In this document: positions 35,018 to 43,187 of the stretch, piece after piece
Position numbering within the stretch: the stretch's first letter is position 1
Layout of the letters: the number at the start of each line of letters is the position of its first letter
NCBI GenBank assembly: GCA_040702975.1
Contig: CP159990.1
Location: 1,240,001-1,304,000 of the forward strand
Source of the DNA: Roseburia hominis
Lineage (GTDB): Bacteria; Bacillota; Clostridia; Lachnospirales; Lachnospiraceae
Direction: 5' to 3'
Length of the DNA: 64,000 nucleotides
Program-made: the position numbers and the translations under genes
The notes under the pieces: model-generated
What the model was told of the DNA's origin: nothing
Databases searched by the model: none
What the model saw: only the letters and a program-made list of their open reading frames with translations

Positions 35018-35884
35018 ATGCGGGACATGTTACAAGAAGAAATAAGTAGGATAATACAATTGAATCGAAGGAAGATAGTGCTTTTGGGAGCCATTTTGGT
35101 TCTTACAGTATTTGCCGGGCTTTTAGTGTACAAACGAATGGAAAAAAACGGGACAAAAGCCAGCTTTTTTGCTATGCTCCTTGGTGAGGAACAGGAACAG
35201 GAGCGCAAGGCGGATCAGGAAGTGTCCGGGAAAAAGAGAAGGGGCAGTGCAGGTGGGGAGGAAAGGAAGGCGGACACGGAAAGTACAGAAGAAATGGCTC
35301 TGACTGAAGAACAGAAAAAGGAAATTGAAGCGGTGGAGGCCTCTATTGTTCCCGGGCAGTACCCAATCATGGGGGCAAGCAGTATTACCAGGCAGCAGAT
35401 GGTCGATTATTTTAAAGAAAGTGGCGAAGCTTATCCGGCAGAGATTCTAGGCCAGGGCGGCGCTGCGGACATAGAAACATTTTGTCAGATTTATTATGAG
35501 GAAGCGGTAAAGGAAGGCGTTCGGCCTGAGGTTGCGTTTGCACAGACGATGAAAGAAACCGGCTGGCTGCAATATGGAGGAGATGCAAAAATTGAGCAGT
35601 ATAATTTTGCCGGGCTTGGCACCACCGGAGGCGGCGTGCCGGGAAACAGTTATCCGGATGTGCGAACCGGAGTCCGCGCGCAGATCCAGCATCTCAAGGC
35701 GTATGCCACAGATACGGCGCTGGAAGGAGAATGCGTGGACGATCGTTACCAGTATGTGGCGAAGGGCAGCGCCCCTTATGTAGAATGGCTCGGACAGAAA
35801 GAAAATCCGAAAGGGTGCGGCTGGGCGACAGGGGAGAATTATGGATATGATATCGTGGAGATGATACGGGATATGCGGAGGTGA
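35018..35884 (+). CDS. membrane-anchored glucosaminidase-domain peptidoglycan hydrolase
   Basis: A 288-aa protein with an N-terminal transmembrane anchor (IVLLGAILVLTVFAGLLVY), a charged Glu/Lys-rich linker (residues 55-110) and a C-terminal endo-beta-N-acetylglucosaminidase domain. The catalytic Glu lies in FAQTMKETGWLQYGG, followed by YNFAGLGTTGGG and FPDV-like SYPDVRTGVRAQIQHLKAY. It cleaves the glycan strand outside the membrane. An ATG at 35027 is an equally possible start. Confidence 0.88.
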   Translation: MRDMLQEEISRIIQLNRRKIVLLGAILVLTVFAGLLVYKRMEKNGTKASFFAMLLGEEQEQERKADQEVSGKKRRGSAGGEERKADTESTEEMALTEEQKKEIEAVEASIVPGQYPIMGASSITRQQMVDYFKESGEAYPAEILGQGGAADIETFCQIYYEEAVKEGVRPEVAFAQTMKETGWLQYGGDAKIEQYNFAGLGTTGGGVPGNSYPDVRTGVRAQIQHLKAYATDTALEGECVDDRYQYVAKGSAPYVEWLGQKENPKGCGWATGENYGYDIVEMIRDMRR

Positions 35885-35994
35885 GCTTTGGCGCAGGATT
35901 TTCTTGAAAATGGTTAAATTAGCTTTAAAATAACAAAATTATATAGTAACATCATAATATCAAGGTACCCTATGTAAAATGGAAGGAGTGTTTT

Positions 35995-36402
35995 ATGCGT
36001 GAGGATAATATTGCGATGCTGCAGGAAACCTTGCAGATTATGAGGAAAGGCAGTTATAGCGTGAACGGAAAAACGGTAAAGCTTAAGTTGTCGGAAAAAG
36101 AAATGGAGGCGGTACACGTATTGCTTCCTGAGATTATCCGCGATGAGAACGGCAAATTGCTCGAGGATACGGTGGTTGTTGCCGCGCTTACCTGTGCAGC
36201 GCCTATGGTGCGCCGTGGGAAAGAAGGACTCAGTGAGTCGGAATATCAGAAGCTGGTCTATACCAGAATCATGGGTATGCATGAGAAAGGCTTATTCCGT
36301 AGAATTGATTTTGCTGTGCTGGACAGAACAAAGGAACAGTATAACTTCAAGGAGTTTTACCGGAATTTTTCCTTTGACAACTTTTTCGGAGAGGAGAATT
36401 AG
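35995..36402 (+). pseudogene. collapsed TIGR02452 / PARG-like protein, catalytic centre missing
   Basis: A 135-aa frame whose two ends resemble the TIGR02452 family (microbial poly(ADP-ribose) glycohydrolase-like): N-terminal ETLQIMRKGSYSVNGKTV, then DENGKLLEDTVVVAALTCAAPMVRRG and the C-terminal FRRIDFAVLDRTKEQYNFKEF. The central macrodomain segment with the GGG-loop and the later GAWGCG stretch are absent, so two internal in-frame deletions are implied. Start ATG behind ggaaggag. It might be an expressed remnant; the family match is from memory. Confidence 0.55.
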
Positions 36403-36516
36403 AGGAAGACGTGTCGCCGGGATTAAAACTGTATACTGCGATAGTCTTTGCGCTATTCGTCAGTGTGCGCTGAAAAATCTCAAAGGATAGACTGTATAGT
36501 TTATGAGGTGATTATT

Positions 36517-36936
36517 ATGATAACGATTGATAATTTTGATTTACCTGATTTTGAATTATATGATATTAATTTAGTCCAAAAAGAAGTTGATGGCGGAACA
36601 ATTTCTATTGAACAAATTGATACTATTAGTGATTTCCCAGATGCTAAATCTATCGTTATTTCTGGTCTAAAGCAAGATACGTTTGATTATTTTGTAAAAA
36701 CTTATGGTAAGCAATTTCAAGCAATAACATTTTGGGAGAATAAATCGGTTTCAGATTTGTCAGCTTTATCGGAGCTATATGAAATTGAGTACATTAGTTA
36801 TTTCTACAATCAAAAAGCAAGTGAACTATGGAATATGAGCAATAATAAGAGGCTTGTTGGATTAAGTCTTACTGATTTCAGGAAGATTCATTCATTGGTG
36901 GGCATTGAAAAAGCTCGTAATCTTACAAATATTTAA
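36517..36936 (+). CDS. hypothetical protein, leucine-rich, AT-rich
   Basis: A 139-aa soluble protein (start MITIDNFDLPDFELYD) with weak leucine-rich character (SDLSALSELYEIEYISYF; NNKRLVGLSLTDFRKIHSL), ending abruptly at RNLTNI as if truncated. Codon use is AT-rich, unlike the neighbouring core genes, marking the start of an acquired region. Start ATG behind gaggtg. Could be an immunity-type protein; nothing confirms it. Confidence 0.5.
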   Translation: MITIDNFDLPDFELYDINLVQKEVDGGTISIEQIDTISDFPDAKSIVISGLKQDTFDYFVKTYGKQFQAITFWENKSVSDLSALSELYEIEYISYFYNQKASELWNMSNNKRLVGLSLTDFRKIHSLVGIEKARNLTNI

Positions 36937-37129
36937 ATGAATTTGATAGTTCATTAAGGAAATGTAGGGAGATAACTTCCGGCTTAATAGAATGATAATT
37001 TGCGAATCATCGTGAAAAATGGCATCAAATTAGAAAATGAAGTAAAAAATGAAGTTGGGTTAAGTGAGTGCGGGATTATTCAGCGATACTGGATTACACT
37101 GCAACTTAAATTTTTAAGAGGTGAACCGA

Positions 37130-37336
37130 ATGACAAAGGTGGAATTTGTAAGAATTAAGTCAGAATTGTGTGGATATGGTTTGGGTAAAGGAACAAAGTA
37201 TTCTTTTGTTGATGCTGAGGAAATCATAAAAGAACGTATTGAAAATGGTTGGTCTTTTGAAGGCTATATTCCAATTGAAACAAGAGGTACCGGCGATATT
37301 GAAACAATGTCGCTCATATTTCAGATGGAAGAATAA
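37130..37336 (+). CDS. DUF4177-like small protein
   Basis: A 68-aa protein (MTKVEFVRIKSELCGYG...) with the compact pattern of DUF4177 proteins: an N-terminal strand, a central helix after a conserved ENGWSFEGYIP, and a final strand with MSLIFQM. Start ATG 37130 behind aagaggtg. Function unknown. It lies in the AT-rich acquired region. Confidence 0.6.
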   Translation: MTKVEFVRIKSELCGYGLGKGTKYSFVDAEEIIKERIENGWSFEGYIPIETRGTGDIETMSLIFQMEE

Positions 37337-37410
37337 TCGATAATTCTCATTTCCTAAGAATTGAAATAAAAAGGAAATGTGAATCGGTCTTTGCGGAGGT
37401 GTTCGTTAAA

Positions 37411-37650
37411 ATGACAGTTAAAAAAGCACGAAAATTAAGGGATATGCTTTTAATTGTTGGAGCTATTATGATGTTGCTGGCGTATTTTTATGAACCTATG
37501 TTTATAGTGGGGGTTATTGTGGCATTTTCCTGCCTTATTCCACATTTTGTTTTTAACAAATGCCCTCATTGTGGAAGACAATTAGGCCGAAACGAGGGGG
37601 AGTTTTGCCAGTATTGCGGAGAACGTATCGAGGAGATGAACTCATTTTGA
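37411..37650 (+). CDS. small membrane protein with zinc-ribbon tail
   Basis: A 79-aa protein with two transmembrane segments (MLLIVGAIMMLLAYFY; IVGVIVAFSCLIPHFVF) and a C-terminal zinc ribbon CPHCGRQLGRN...CQYCGE. Such zinc-ribbon membrane proteins are widespread in Firmicutes with unknown roles. ATG 37411 behind ggaggt at 10 nt. Confidence 0.65.
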   Translation: MTVKKARKLRDMLLIVGAIMMLLAYFYEPMFIVGVIVAFSCLIPHFVFNKCPHCGRQLGRNEGEFCQYCGERIEEMNSF

Positions 37651-37653
37651 TTT

Positions 37654-37839
37654 GTGTATACCTTTCCAAATGATAGAAGCCATTGCTATGTGGGGAAATT
37701 GTTACAAGAAATTGAGAACCTGACCAAAGATGAGAAAGTACATGATATTTTTATATCGGCAAACCATACCGGATTATATGAAAAGTATGGATGTGAATTT
37801 TATCAGATGATGAACGATATACACGGCGGGCCTTCATGA
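37654..37839 (+). pseudogene. C-terminal fragment of a GNAT acetyltransferase
   Basis: The frame encodes DEKVHDIFISANHTGLYEKYGCEFYQMM, the last strand-helix part of GNAT N-acetyltransferases (acetyl-CoA-proximal Tyr and NHTGLYEKYGCEF). The N-terminal 80-90 residues with the CoA-binding loop are missing and there is no good start, so this is a remnant. Confidence 0.6.
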
Positions 37840-37847
37840 GTTTATAG

Positions 37848-37946
37848 GAAACAAATAAATTAAAACAATTTGTAGTTGCAGTGCAGGTAGCGTTGGATAA
37901 GGCGCAACTTCTATTTGATAGTTTAATGCAGAAATATTTTGGCTGA
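37848..37946 (+). pseudogene. 3' tail of a type I restriction specificity gene (hsdS)
   Basis: A 32-codon open frame ending at TGA 37944 reads ...VALDKAQLLFDSLMQKYFG, the very typical C-terminus of HsdS subunits. It is preceded by an in-frame TAG and has no start. Together with the recombinase remnant directly after it, it looks like the 3' end of a former invertible type I restriction-modification locus. Confidence 0.65.
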
Positions 37947-37960
37947 AAGGAGGAAAACGA

Positions 37961-38243
37961 TGAATAAAAACCAAAACTGGAAGATGGAATTGGAGCGCCG
38001 TATACTCGGCTGAAAATCAGTGGTGTTGAAATCCGTATGCGTGAATTAGGACGGAAACTTAACTTAAGCAGAATTCACCCGTATAAATTCAGAAGAACAA
38101 TGGCAACCAGAGCTATTGATAAAGGAATGCCTATAGAACAGGTGCAGAAAATTCTTGGGCATTCACAGATTGATACGACAATGCAGTACGCTATTGTAAA
38201 TCAAACAAATGTCAAAACTTCTCATCAGAAGTATATTGTTTGA
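37961..38243 (+). pseudogene. broken tyrosine recombinase (integrase), C-terminal part
   Basis: ATG 37961 follows a strong gaaaggagg but its frame stops after 17 codons. From about 37997 another frame encodes the catalytic C-terminus: LKISGVEIRMRELGRKL, RIHPYKFRRTMATRAIDKG (HxxR), VQKILGHSQIDTTMQYA (LGH and nucleophile Tyr). The N-terminal and central parts are missing, so it is deleted and frameshifted. Such recombinases shuffle hsdS target-recognition domains, fitting the HsdS tail immediately upstream. Confidence 0.7.
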
Positions 38244-38275
38244 TTCAGTTTTTGGAATTTAATGGAGGGTATGGC

Positions 38276-38788
38276 ATGGGATTTTTTTCGATTGATGCGA
38301 CAGATTTTGAATGGATTGACGGAAGCAAAGATGATCCGGAGGATTTATGCTTGCACGGTCATGCGATTGCTTATATTGGAACGCACAAACTTGAATATGA
38401 TGCAACAATCAGCGCAACAGCGCTATATTTGCTTAAGACATTGACAGAAGATCATATCATTGATACCGATAATCAAATGTTGCCTTGCTGTGGATTTAGT
38501 ATATATCCTTATCCTGATGATTCGTTAGATAATGTTATAATTTGCGGATGTCCGAATGGAATTGACTGGACAGTACTGCATGATGGGAACACTATCATAT
38601 TGGAATTAGATGATGGCACAAGAGAGCGCATTTCACTTGATGATTACAAGAATGAGGTTTTCCGGTTTGCAGATAAAATTGAGATGTTTTACAAGTCATG
38701 CACTCCTAAAAAACTGCCTGAAGATAAGCTTGATCGCGATGGTTATATTGCTTTTTGGAAGGAATGGCATAGAAGAAGAAACGCGTAA
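38276..38788 (+). CDS. hypothetical protein, 170 aa
   Basis: A soluble acidic protein (start MGFFSIDATDFEWIDG) with a predicted alpha/beta layout, GHAIAYIGTHKLEYDATIS, a CGFSIYPYPDD segment and the C-terminal YIAFWKEWHRRRN. ATG 38276 follows ggagggt. No family recognised. Its position among island remnants and its size would suit an orphan immunity protein, but that is speculation. Confidence 0.55.
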   Translation: MGFFSIDATDFEWIDGSKDDPEDLCLHGHAIAYIGTHKLEYDATISATALYLLKTLTEDHIIDTDNQMLPCCGFSIYPYPDDSLDNVIICGCPNGIDWTVLHDGNTIILELDDGTRERISLDDYKNEVFRFADKIEMFYKSCTPKKLPEDKLDRDGYIAFWKEWHRRRNA

Positions 38789-38813
38789 AGGACGGGATTT
38801 TATGAGGTGTTCA

Positions 38814-39374
38814 ATGGATAAGAAACTATCAGAAATGAGTTTAAAAGAGTTATGGCAACTGTTTCCTATCTTTTTGACAGAATACCAGCCTTGCTGGAAA
38901 GAATGGTATTCAGAGGAAGAAATATTTTTGAAAAAGGTAATACCGCAAGGTGCAAGAATAAGTCATATAGGGAGTACAGCAATTGGTTCTATTTGGGCAA
39001 AACCGATTATTGATATTCTTGTGGAAGTACCAAAGGAATCCAAGTTATCGAATTATAAGGATTTGATTGTAAATAGTGGCTATATTTGTATGGCCCAAAA
39101 TACAAAAGGTGTTTCTTTCAACAAGGGTTATACAGAAAATGGATTTGCTGAGAGGGTATTTCATTTGCATTTAAAATACACCGGAGATAACAATGAATTG
39201 TATTTTAGAGATTATCTTATTGAACATCCCGATGTTGCAAGTGAATACGAGAAAATGAAATTGAAATTATGGAAAAAATATGAGCATAACAGAGATGGAT
39301 ATACAAATGCTAAAACTGAATTCATTCAAAAGTACACAGAAAAGGCGAGGGCTTTGTATGGGAATAGGTATTAG
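38814..39374 (+). CDS. GrpB-family protein (UPF0157)
   Basis: A 186-aa protein of the GrpB family, which has the nucleotidyltransferase fold. Diagnostic sequence: ISHIGSTAIGSIWAKPIIDILVEV (helix-GS motif plus paired acidic D), FHLHLKYTGD and LYFRDYLIEHPDVASEYEKMK. Activity is not established for the family. ATG 38814 behind gaggtg is preferred; the frame extends upstream only as a shadow of the preceding gene. Confidence 0.85.
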   Translation: MDKKLSEMSLKELWQLFPIFLTEYQPCWKEWYSEEEIFLKKVIPQGARISHIGSTAIGSIWAKPIIDILVEVPKESKLSNYKDLIVNSGYICMAQNTKGVSFNKGYTENGFAERVFHLHLKYTGDNNELYFRDYLIEHPDVASEYEKMKLKLWKKYEHNRDGYTNAKTEFIQKYTEKARALYGNRY

Positions 39375-39459
39375 AAGGGCTCATGCTATCACAAAAGTTT
39401 GGGTTTTGTATGAAAGGTGATAATCAATGAACAATAAAGATAAGAAGGAGAAAAAAGGC

Positions 39460-39975
39460 ATGAAAAAATTATTGGTAGTCGTAGATATGCAGAACGATTT
39501 CGTAGACGGCAGTCTGGGCACAAAGGAAGCACAGGAAATTGTGGCGAATGTAGTAGATAAGATCAAGGACGCCCGGGAAGAGGAGACGGACATTATATTT
39601 ACCCGGGATACACATCAGGAGAATTATCTGAGCACGCAGGAAGGCAGAAAACTGCCCGTGGTACATTGTGTGGAGGGCACGCACGGTTGGGAGATCATCG
39701 GCGTGCTGAAACCTTATGTAACAAAGGTGCTGGACAAACCTACCTTTGGCAGCACGGTCCTTGCGCATTTTGCTTCTCGCAGGGAATATACGGATATCGA
39801 GCTTGTGGGTCTGTGCACGGATATCTGCGTGGTGTCCAATGCACTGCTTTTAAAAGCGGCACTTCCGGAGGCAAACATCAGTGTAGATGCTTCCTGCTGC
39901 GCCGGGGTAACGCCGGAAAGTCATGAGGCAGCGCTTACGACCATGCAGATGTGCCAGATTGATATTGTGCGTTAG
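39460..39975 (+). CDS. isochorismatase-fold cysteine hydrolase (nicotinamidase-like)
   Basis: A 171-aa cytosolic amidohydrolase. The catalytic triad is visible: Asp in VVDMQNDFVDGSLG, Lys in DKPTFGS, and Cys in LCTDICVVSNALLLKA. The FTRDTHQENYLSTQEGRKLPVVHC segment carries the metal-binding Asp/His of nicotinamidases, so nicotinamide deamidation for NAD salvage is plausible. ATG 39460 has aagaaggag in front. Base composition returns to that of the core genome here. Confidence 0.85.
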   Translation: MKKLLVVVDMQNDFVDGSLGTKEAQEIVANVVDKIKDAREEETDIIFTRDTHQENYLSTQEGRKLPVVHCVEGTHGWEIIGVLKPYVTKVLDKPTFGSTVLAHFASRREYTDIELVGLCTDICVVSNALLLKAALPEANISVDASCCAGVTPESHEAALTTMQMCQIDIVR

Positions 39976-40108
39976 AGGAAGCAGTTTTGCTTTTATTAAT
40001 GAAAATCAGAGGTGCAGTATGGCGAGACAGGTAACGAATATAGAAGTTCTGATAATATAAATGTATAATCTAAGAAATGTTTTATGTAAGTTTAAGGAGG
40101 AAAACATC

Positions 40109-40516
40109 ATGAAATTAATATACCCTGCGGTTTTTTATCCGTTTTCTGATGGCAGTGGAGGGTATGTGGTTGAATTCCCGGATTTGCCCGGCTGTGTTAC
40201 GGAAGGAAAAAACTTAGAAGAGGCATTTGAAATGGCAACGGATGCGGCAAGCGGTTGGGTACTTGATGAATTGGAAGAGGGGAATCTGGCCCCCGTACCG
40301 TCAAAGTATGAAAATGTAGTTCCCAGAGAACACGGACAGGTTAATATGGTGTTGTTGGATATGGAGGCTTACGCGGAGAAGTATGGAGAAAAAGCGGTGA
40401 GAAAAAATGTAACTATTCCAGCGTGGCTCAATACATTCGCGGAAAAACAGAAAATTAATTTTTCACAAGTGTTGCAGGAGGCATTGTTATCTTTGGCAGC
40501 AAAAAATAGACAATAA
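40109..40516 (+). CDS. HicB-like antitoxin-fold protein without HicA
   Basis: A 135-aa HicB-type protein: N-terminal RNase-H-like fold YPAVFYPFSDGSGGYVVEFPDLPGCVTEGKNLEEA, and a C-terminal ribbon-helix-helix-like region VTIPAWLNTFAEKQKINFSQVLQEAL. The HicA toxin expected next to it is absent on both sides, so it is an orphan. ATG 40109 behind aaggagg. Confidence 0.82.
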   Translation: MKLIYPAVFYPFSDGSGGYVVEFPDLPGCVTEGKNLEEAFEMATDAASGWVLDELEEGNLAPVPSKYENVVPREHGQVNMVLLDMEAYAEKYGEKAVRKNVTIPAWLNTFAEKQKINFSQVLQEALLSLAAKNRQ

Positions 40517-40520
40517 GGAG

Positions 40521-40550
40521 AAAGGTATTCTTTAGGATACCTTTTCTTAT
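40521..40550 (+). terminator. terminator after the HicB-like gene
   Basis: AAAGGTATTC pairs with GGATACCTTTT, followed by TTTTCTTATT. A palindromic repeat unit starts 6 nt later. Confidence 0.7.
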
Positions 40551-40556
40551 TGTCAG

Positions 40557-40594
40557 GCATACCTAAGTGAACGTCCAGTGGACGTTCATCCCGG
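40557..40594 (+). repeat. single palindromic repeat unit
   Basis: GCATACCTAAGTG, hairpin AACGTCC-AGT-GGACGTT, CATCCCGG. It is nearly identical to folC unit 1, directly after a terminator. Confidence 0.88.
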
Positions 40595-40731
40595 TGATAT
40601 TTGTGCGTATCTGCCACTCGAGCAAAATTGCATATGAATATTAAAATACTATAAAGAACCCTCGCGCTTTATAGCTTTTTCTCTCGTTCAATGTTATACT
40701 AAATGCAGAATAAAGAAAAGGAGAGAAACAC

Positions 40732-41418
40732 ATGCAGTCAGCAATGAAGTATTATGACGATGTAGATAGTTGGAAGACCGTCATGTTCCTTTATAATTCA
40801 GCGCTGAAAGAGATAGGAACCAAACTGGAGATTCTGAACGATGAATTCCAGCATGTACACAGTTATAATCCGATAGAACATATAAAAACCCGGGTAAAAA
40901 GCCCGGAAAGCATCGTTAAAAAATTAAAACGGCAGGGCAGGGAAAGTACCATAGAGAACATGGTACGCTATGTCAACGACATAGCCGGAGTCAGACTAAT
41001 CTGCTCCTTCACCTCCGATATCTACCGCCTCGCCGAGATGATAGGAAACCAAAGCGACCTGAAGGTTCTGGCCATTAAAGACTATATCAAGAACCCAAAA
41101 GAAAGTGGATATAAAAGCTATCATATGTTGGTTTCCGTCCCCATTTTTCTGACAGACAGCGTAGTTGACACCAAGGTAGAGATTCAGATCCGTACCATCG
41201 CAATGGATTTCTGGGCCAGCCTGGAACACAAGATCTATTACAAATTCGAAGGCCCGGCTCCGGACTATATCAGCAAAGAACTCCGCGAATGCGCCGAGAT
41301 GGTATCCGCCCTGGACGAGAAAATGCTATCCCTCAACGAGGCAATCCTGGCCTGTCTCAAGCAGCCAGTAGAAGCACAGCCCCTGTCTGTACCCGATCCT
41401 ATGTTGAAAGAACAGTAA
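40732..41418 (+). CDS. small alarmone (p)ppGpp synthetase
   Basis: A 228-aa single-domain GTP pyrophosphokinase (RelQ/YjbM class), without hydrolase or regulatory domains. Synthetase motifs: RVKSPESIVKKLKRQG, DIAGVRLICSF, the G-loop YKSYHMLVSVP and EIQIRTIAMDFWASLEHKI. Makes (p)ppGpp from ATP and GDP/GTP under stress. Start ATG behind aaggagaga; a TATACT -10 element lies about 35 bp upstream. A terminator follows. Confidence 0.93.
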   Translation: MQSAMKYYDDVDSWKTVMFLYNSALKEIGTKLEILNDEFQHVHSYNPIEHIKTRVKSPESIVKKLKRQGRESTIENMVRYVNDIAGVRLICSFTSDIYRLAEMIGNQSDLKVLAIKDYIKNPKESGYKSYHMLVSVPIFLTDSVVDTKVEIQIRTIAMDFWASLEHKIYYKFEGPAPDYISKELRECAEMVSALDEKMLSLNEAILACLKQPVEAQPLSVPDPMLKEQ

Positions 41419-41430
41419 TACCGAATTTGG

Positions 41431-41455
41431 AAAAAGCACCGAAGGGTGCTTTTTC
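41431..41455 (+). terminator. terminator after the alarmone synthetase gene
   Basis: AAAAAGCACC-gaa-GGGTGCTTTTTC hairpin with T run. Confidence 0.85.
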
Positions 41456-41554
41456 TATATTGTAAAGCATATAAAACATTTTTTGTGATATTTTCAAGCC
41501 CAGATGCGTTCATATATTGAAAGGCCTTTTACCAAACAGAATAGGAGGGATATT

Positions 41555-42031
41555 GTGGAGGACAGAGAATATGGGCGGATCGTCTGTCAATATCTGGATA
41601 TCGTTTACAGAACAGCACTAAACTGCTGCAAAAATCCATATGATGCCGAGGACGTAGTCCAGAACACATTCTTAAAACTGCTGAACAGCAATGTCGCATT
41701 TACAGACGATGTCCATATTCGGAAATGGCTGATCCGCGTAGCGGTAAACGAAGCCAATTCAATGTGGCGGTCATTCTGGAAAAAACGAGTATCTTCTCTG
41801 GAAGAACTGTCAAAAGAGCCGGAATTTGAAATCCCCGAGAACAGCGAACTGTACTACGCTGTACAGAAACTGCCGCCCCGCTATAAGGAAGTGGTACATC
41901 TGTACTATTATGAAGAATACAGCGTAAAAGAAATCGCAGAAATCCTCCACATATCGGAAACCACTATTCAGACCCGTCTGATGCGGGCACGTAAAAAATT
42001 AAAACAACAACTCAAGGAGGCGTGGCTATGA
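41555..42031 (+). CDS. ECF-type RNA polymerase sigma factor
   Basis: A 158-aa sigma-70 family ECF factor. Region 2: YRTALNCCKNPYDAEDVVQNTFLKLL and HIRKWLIRVAVNEANSMWRS. Region 4: LPPRYKEVVHLYYYEEYSVKEIAEILHISETTIQTRLMRARKKLK. The GTG at 41555 lies 5 nt after aggaggg and is favoured over an ATG at 41504 that has no site. It overlaps the next gene by 4 nt (ATGA), which encodes its likely anti-sigma factor. Confidence 0.9.
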   Translation: MEDREYGRIVCQYLDIVYRTALNCCKNPYDAEDVVQNTFLKLLNSNVAFTDDVHIRKWLIRVAVNEANSMWRSFWKKRVSSLEELSKEPEFEIPENSELYYAVQKLPPRYKEVVHLYYYEEYSVKEIAEILHISETTIQTRLMRARKKLKQQLKEAWL

Positions 42032-42597
42032 AAAACGAAATAGAAAATAAAGAATATTATCAGCGAACCTTTAACGAAATACATGCTTCTGAGGAACTGT
42101 TGGGAAAGGTGAAAACTATGAAAAAAGAAGAAATCAAGAAAAAAGTCATCAAAATGCGTTATGCCGTCGCCGCAGCGGCAGCAGTCCTTTTGCTTTCCAG
42201 CAACCTGGTCGCATACGCCGCCACAGGGAGCACCTGGATCCATGCTTTGATCACAATTAACGGCGAACAAAAAAACGTAGACCTTGAAGAGAAAACCGAT
42301 GAAGATGGAAACAAGTATTTTGAAGGAAAAATCGAGGACGAAGATGCAAGCGCAGTAGTACGATACGACGGCGAAGAAGCAGACATACCCGAAAATATGC
42401 AGTTCGACTCTCCAGAAGTTATAGAAAAAGATGGAAAAGTATATTTCGTAGTAAATACAGACATTTCTATCGACATCACCGAAGACATCAAAGACCAAAA
42501 ATGCGAAGGCACTTTTGAGCAGGAGGGAAAGACTTACAAATACGAAATAACAGGCACGGTAGAATCCCACTCCGTCAATATCTCCGAAGCCGAATAG
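42028..42597 (+). CDS. probable membrane anti-sigma factor
   Basis: A 189-aa single-pass protein: cytosolic N-terminal 45 residues (EYYQRTFNEIHASEELLGKVKTM, the DUF4179-like opening), one transmembrane helix (AVAAAAAVLLLSSNLVAYAA), and an acidic extracellular domain of about 120 residues. ATGA overlap with the sigma gene and ideal aaggagg support coupled expression of a sigma/anti-sigma pair. The target genes and the signal are unknown. Confidence 0.8.
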   Translation: MKNEIENKEYYQRTFNEIHASEELLGKVKTMKKEEIKKKVIKMRYAVAAAAAVLLLSSNLVAYAATGSTWIHALITINGEQKNVDLEEKTDEDGNKYFEGKIEDEDASAVVRYDGEEADIPENMQFDSPEVIEKDGKVYFVVNTDISIDITEDIKDQKCEGTFEQEGKTYKYEITGTVESHSVNISEAE

Positions 42598-42770
42598 CCC
42601 TAAATTGCAACAAAACAATGCTTACAGCAAAGAACAAACTCAGGCAGAAAATTCAAAAAACGATAAATCTCTACAGTTTCAATCACATGCCGGTCAAGGC
42701 TGAAAAGAAACTTTACAAAAAAGTAAATCCTTACAATTTCATTAGGATTCTCTTCCGACTTGAAGCGCCA

Positions 42771-42949
42771 GCAAGGGAGCGCGGGGAAGGAATTACGCAG
42801 GTTAAGCGGCGAGACCGGAGAATCCATGCCGTAGATGTTAGTGCCCGGGGCAGGAGGTCCAATGACCGACTACCCCGGACACTTACATATACGTGCATTA
42901 GTCGCAGGTCTCAAAGCGTCGGAGTAATTCCTTCCCCGCGCTCCCTTGC
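42771..42949. repeat. 179-bp element with 26-bp perfect terminal inverted repeats
   Basis: The arms at 42771-42796 and 42924-42949 are exact complements (GCAAGGGAGCGCGGGG... through GAATTAC). Inner stems include GAGACC/GGTCTC, GTTAGTG/CACTTAC and CCGGGG/CCCCGG, so a long rod-like structure forms. A frame crosses it (42618-43019) but has no family likeness. It resembles the 149-bp element at 30371 in plan and shares the string GCGCGGGG, but not in overall sequence. It fills most of a 590-nt gap before pstS. Confidence 0.85.
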
Positions 42950-42981
42950 GTCCCCTCAAGCCAAAATCCCCCTCGTCACAT

Positions 42982-42998
42982 TTTACAAACACTTAACA
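42982..42998 (+). promoter_or_regulatory. PhoP-box-like direct repeats upstream of pstS
   Basis: TTTACA (42982-42987), 5-bp spacer, TTAACA (42993-42998), the 11-bp-period pattern of PhoP boxes; a further TTAACA lies at 43016-43021. The response regulator at 47349 is the probable binder. Nothing else recognisable lies between here and pstS. Confidence 0.6.
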
Positions 42999-43187
42999 TC
43001 CCCCCTCTTTCAGATTTAACACCGTCCTTGTAATCTATCTCTTGTACCAAGCAAATAAAAAATCTTCGGCTTATTAAAAAATCTTTTCTCGTAATCAGCC
43101 CTACATATCAAACCAACGGCCAGATTACCAGCTTAGCAGAAAACCAAACCATAAACCGAAGAAAAGCAAAGGGAGGAAATAACTAAC

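Noticed and set aside
42618..43019. 133-codon frame across the 179-bp hairpin element
   Set aside because: No ribosome site, no family likeness, and its content is explained by the inverted repeat.
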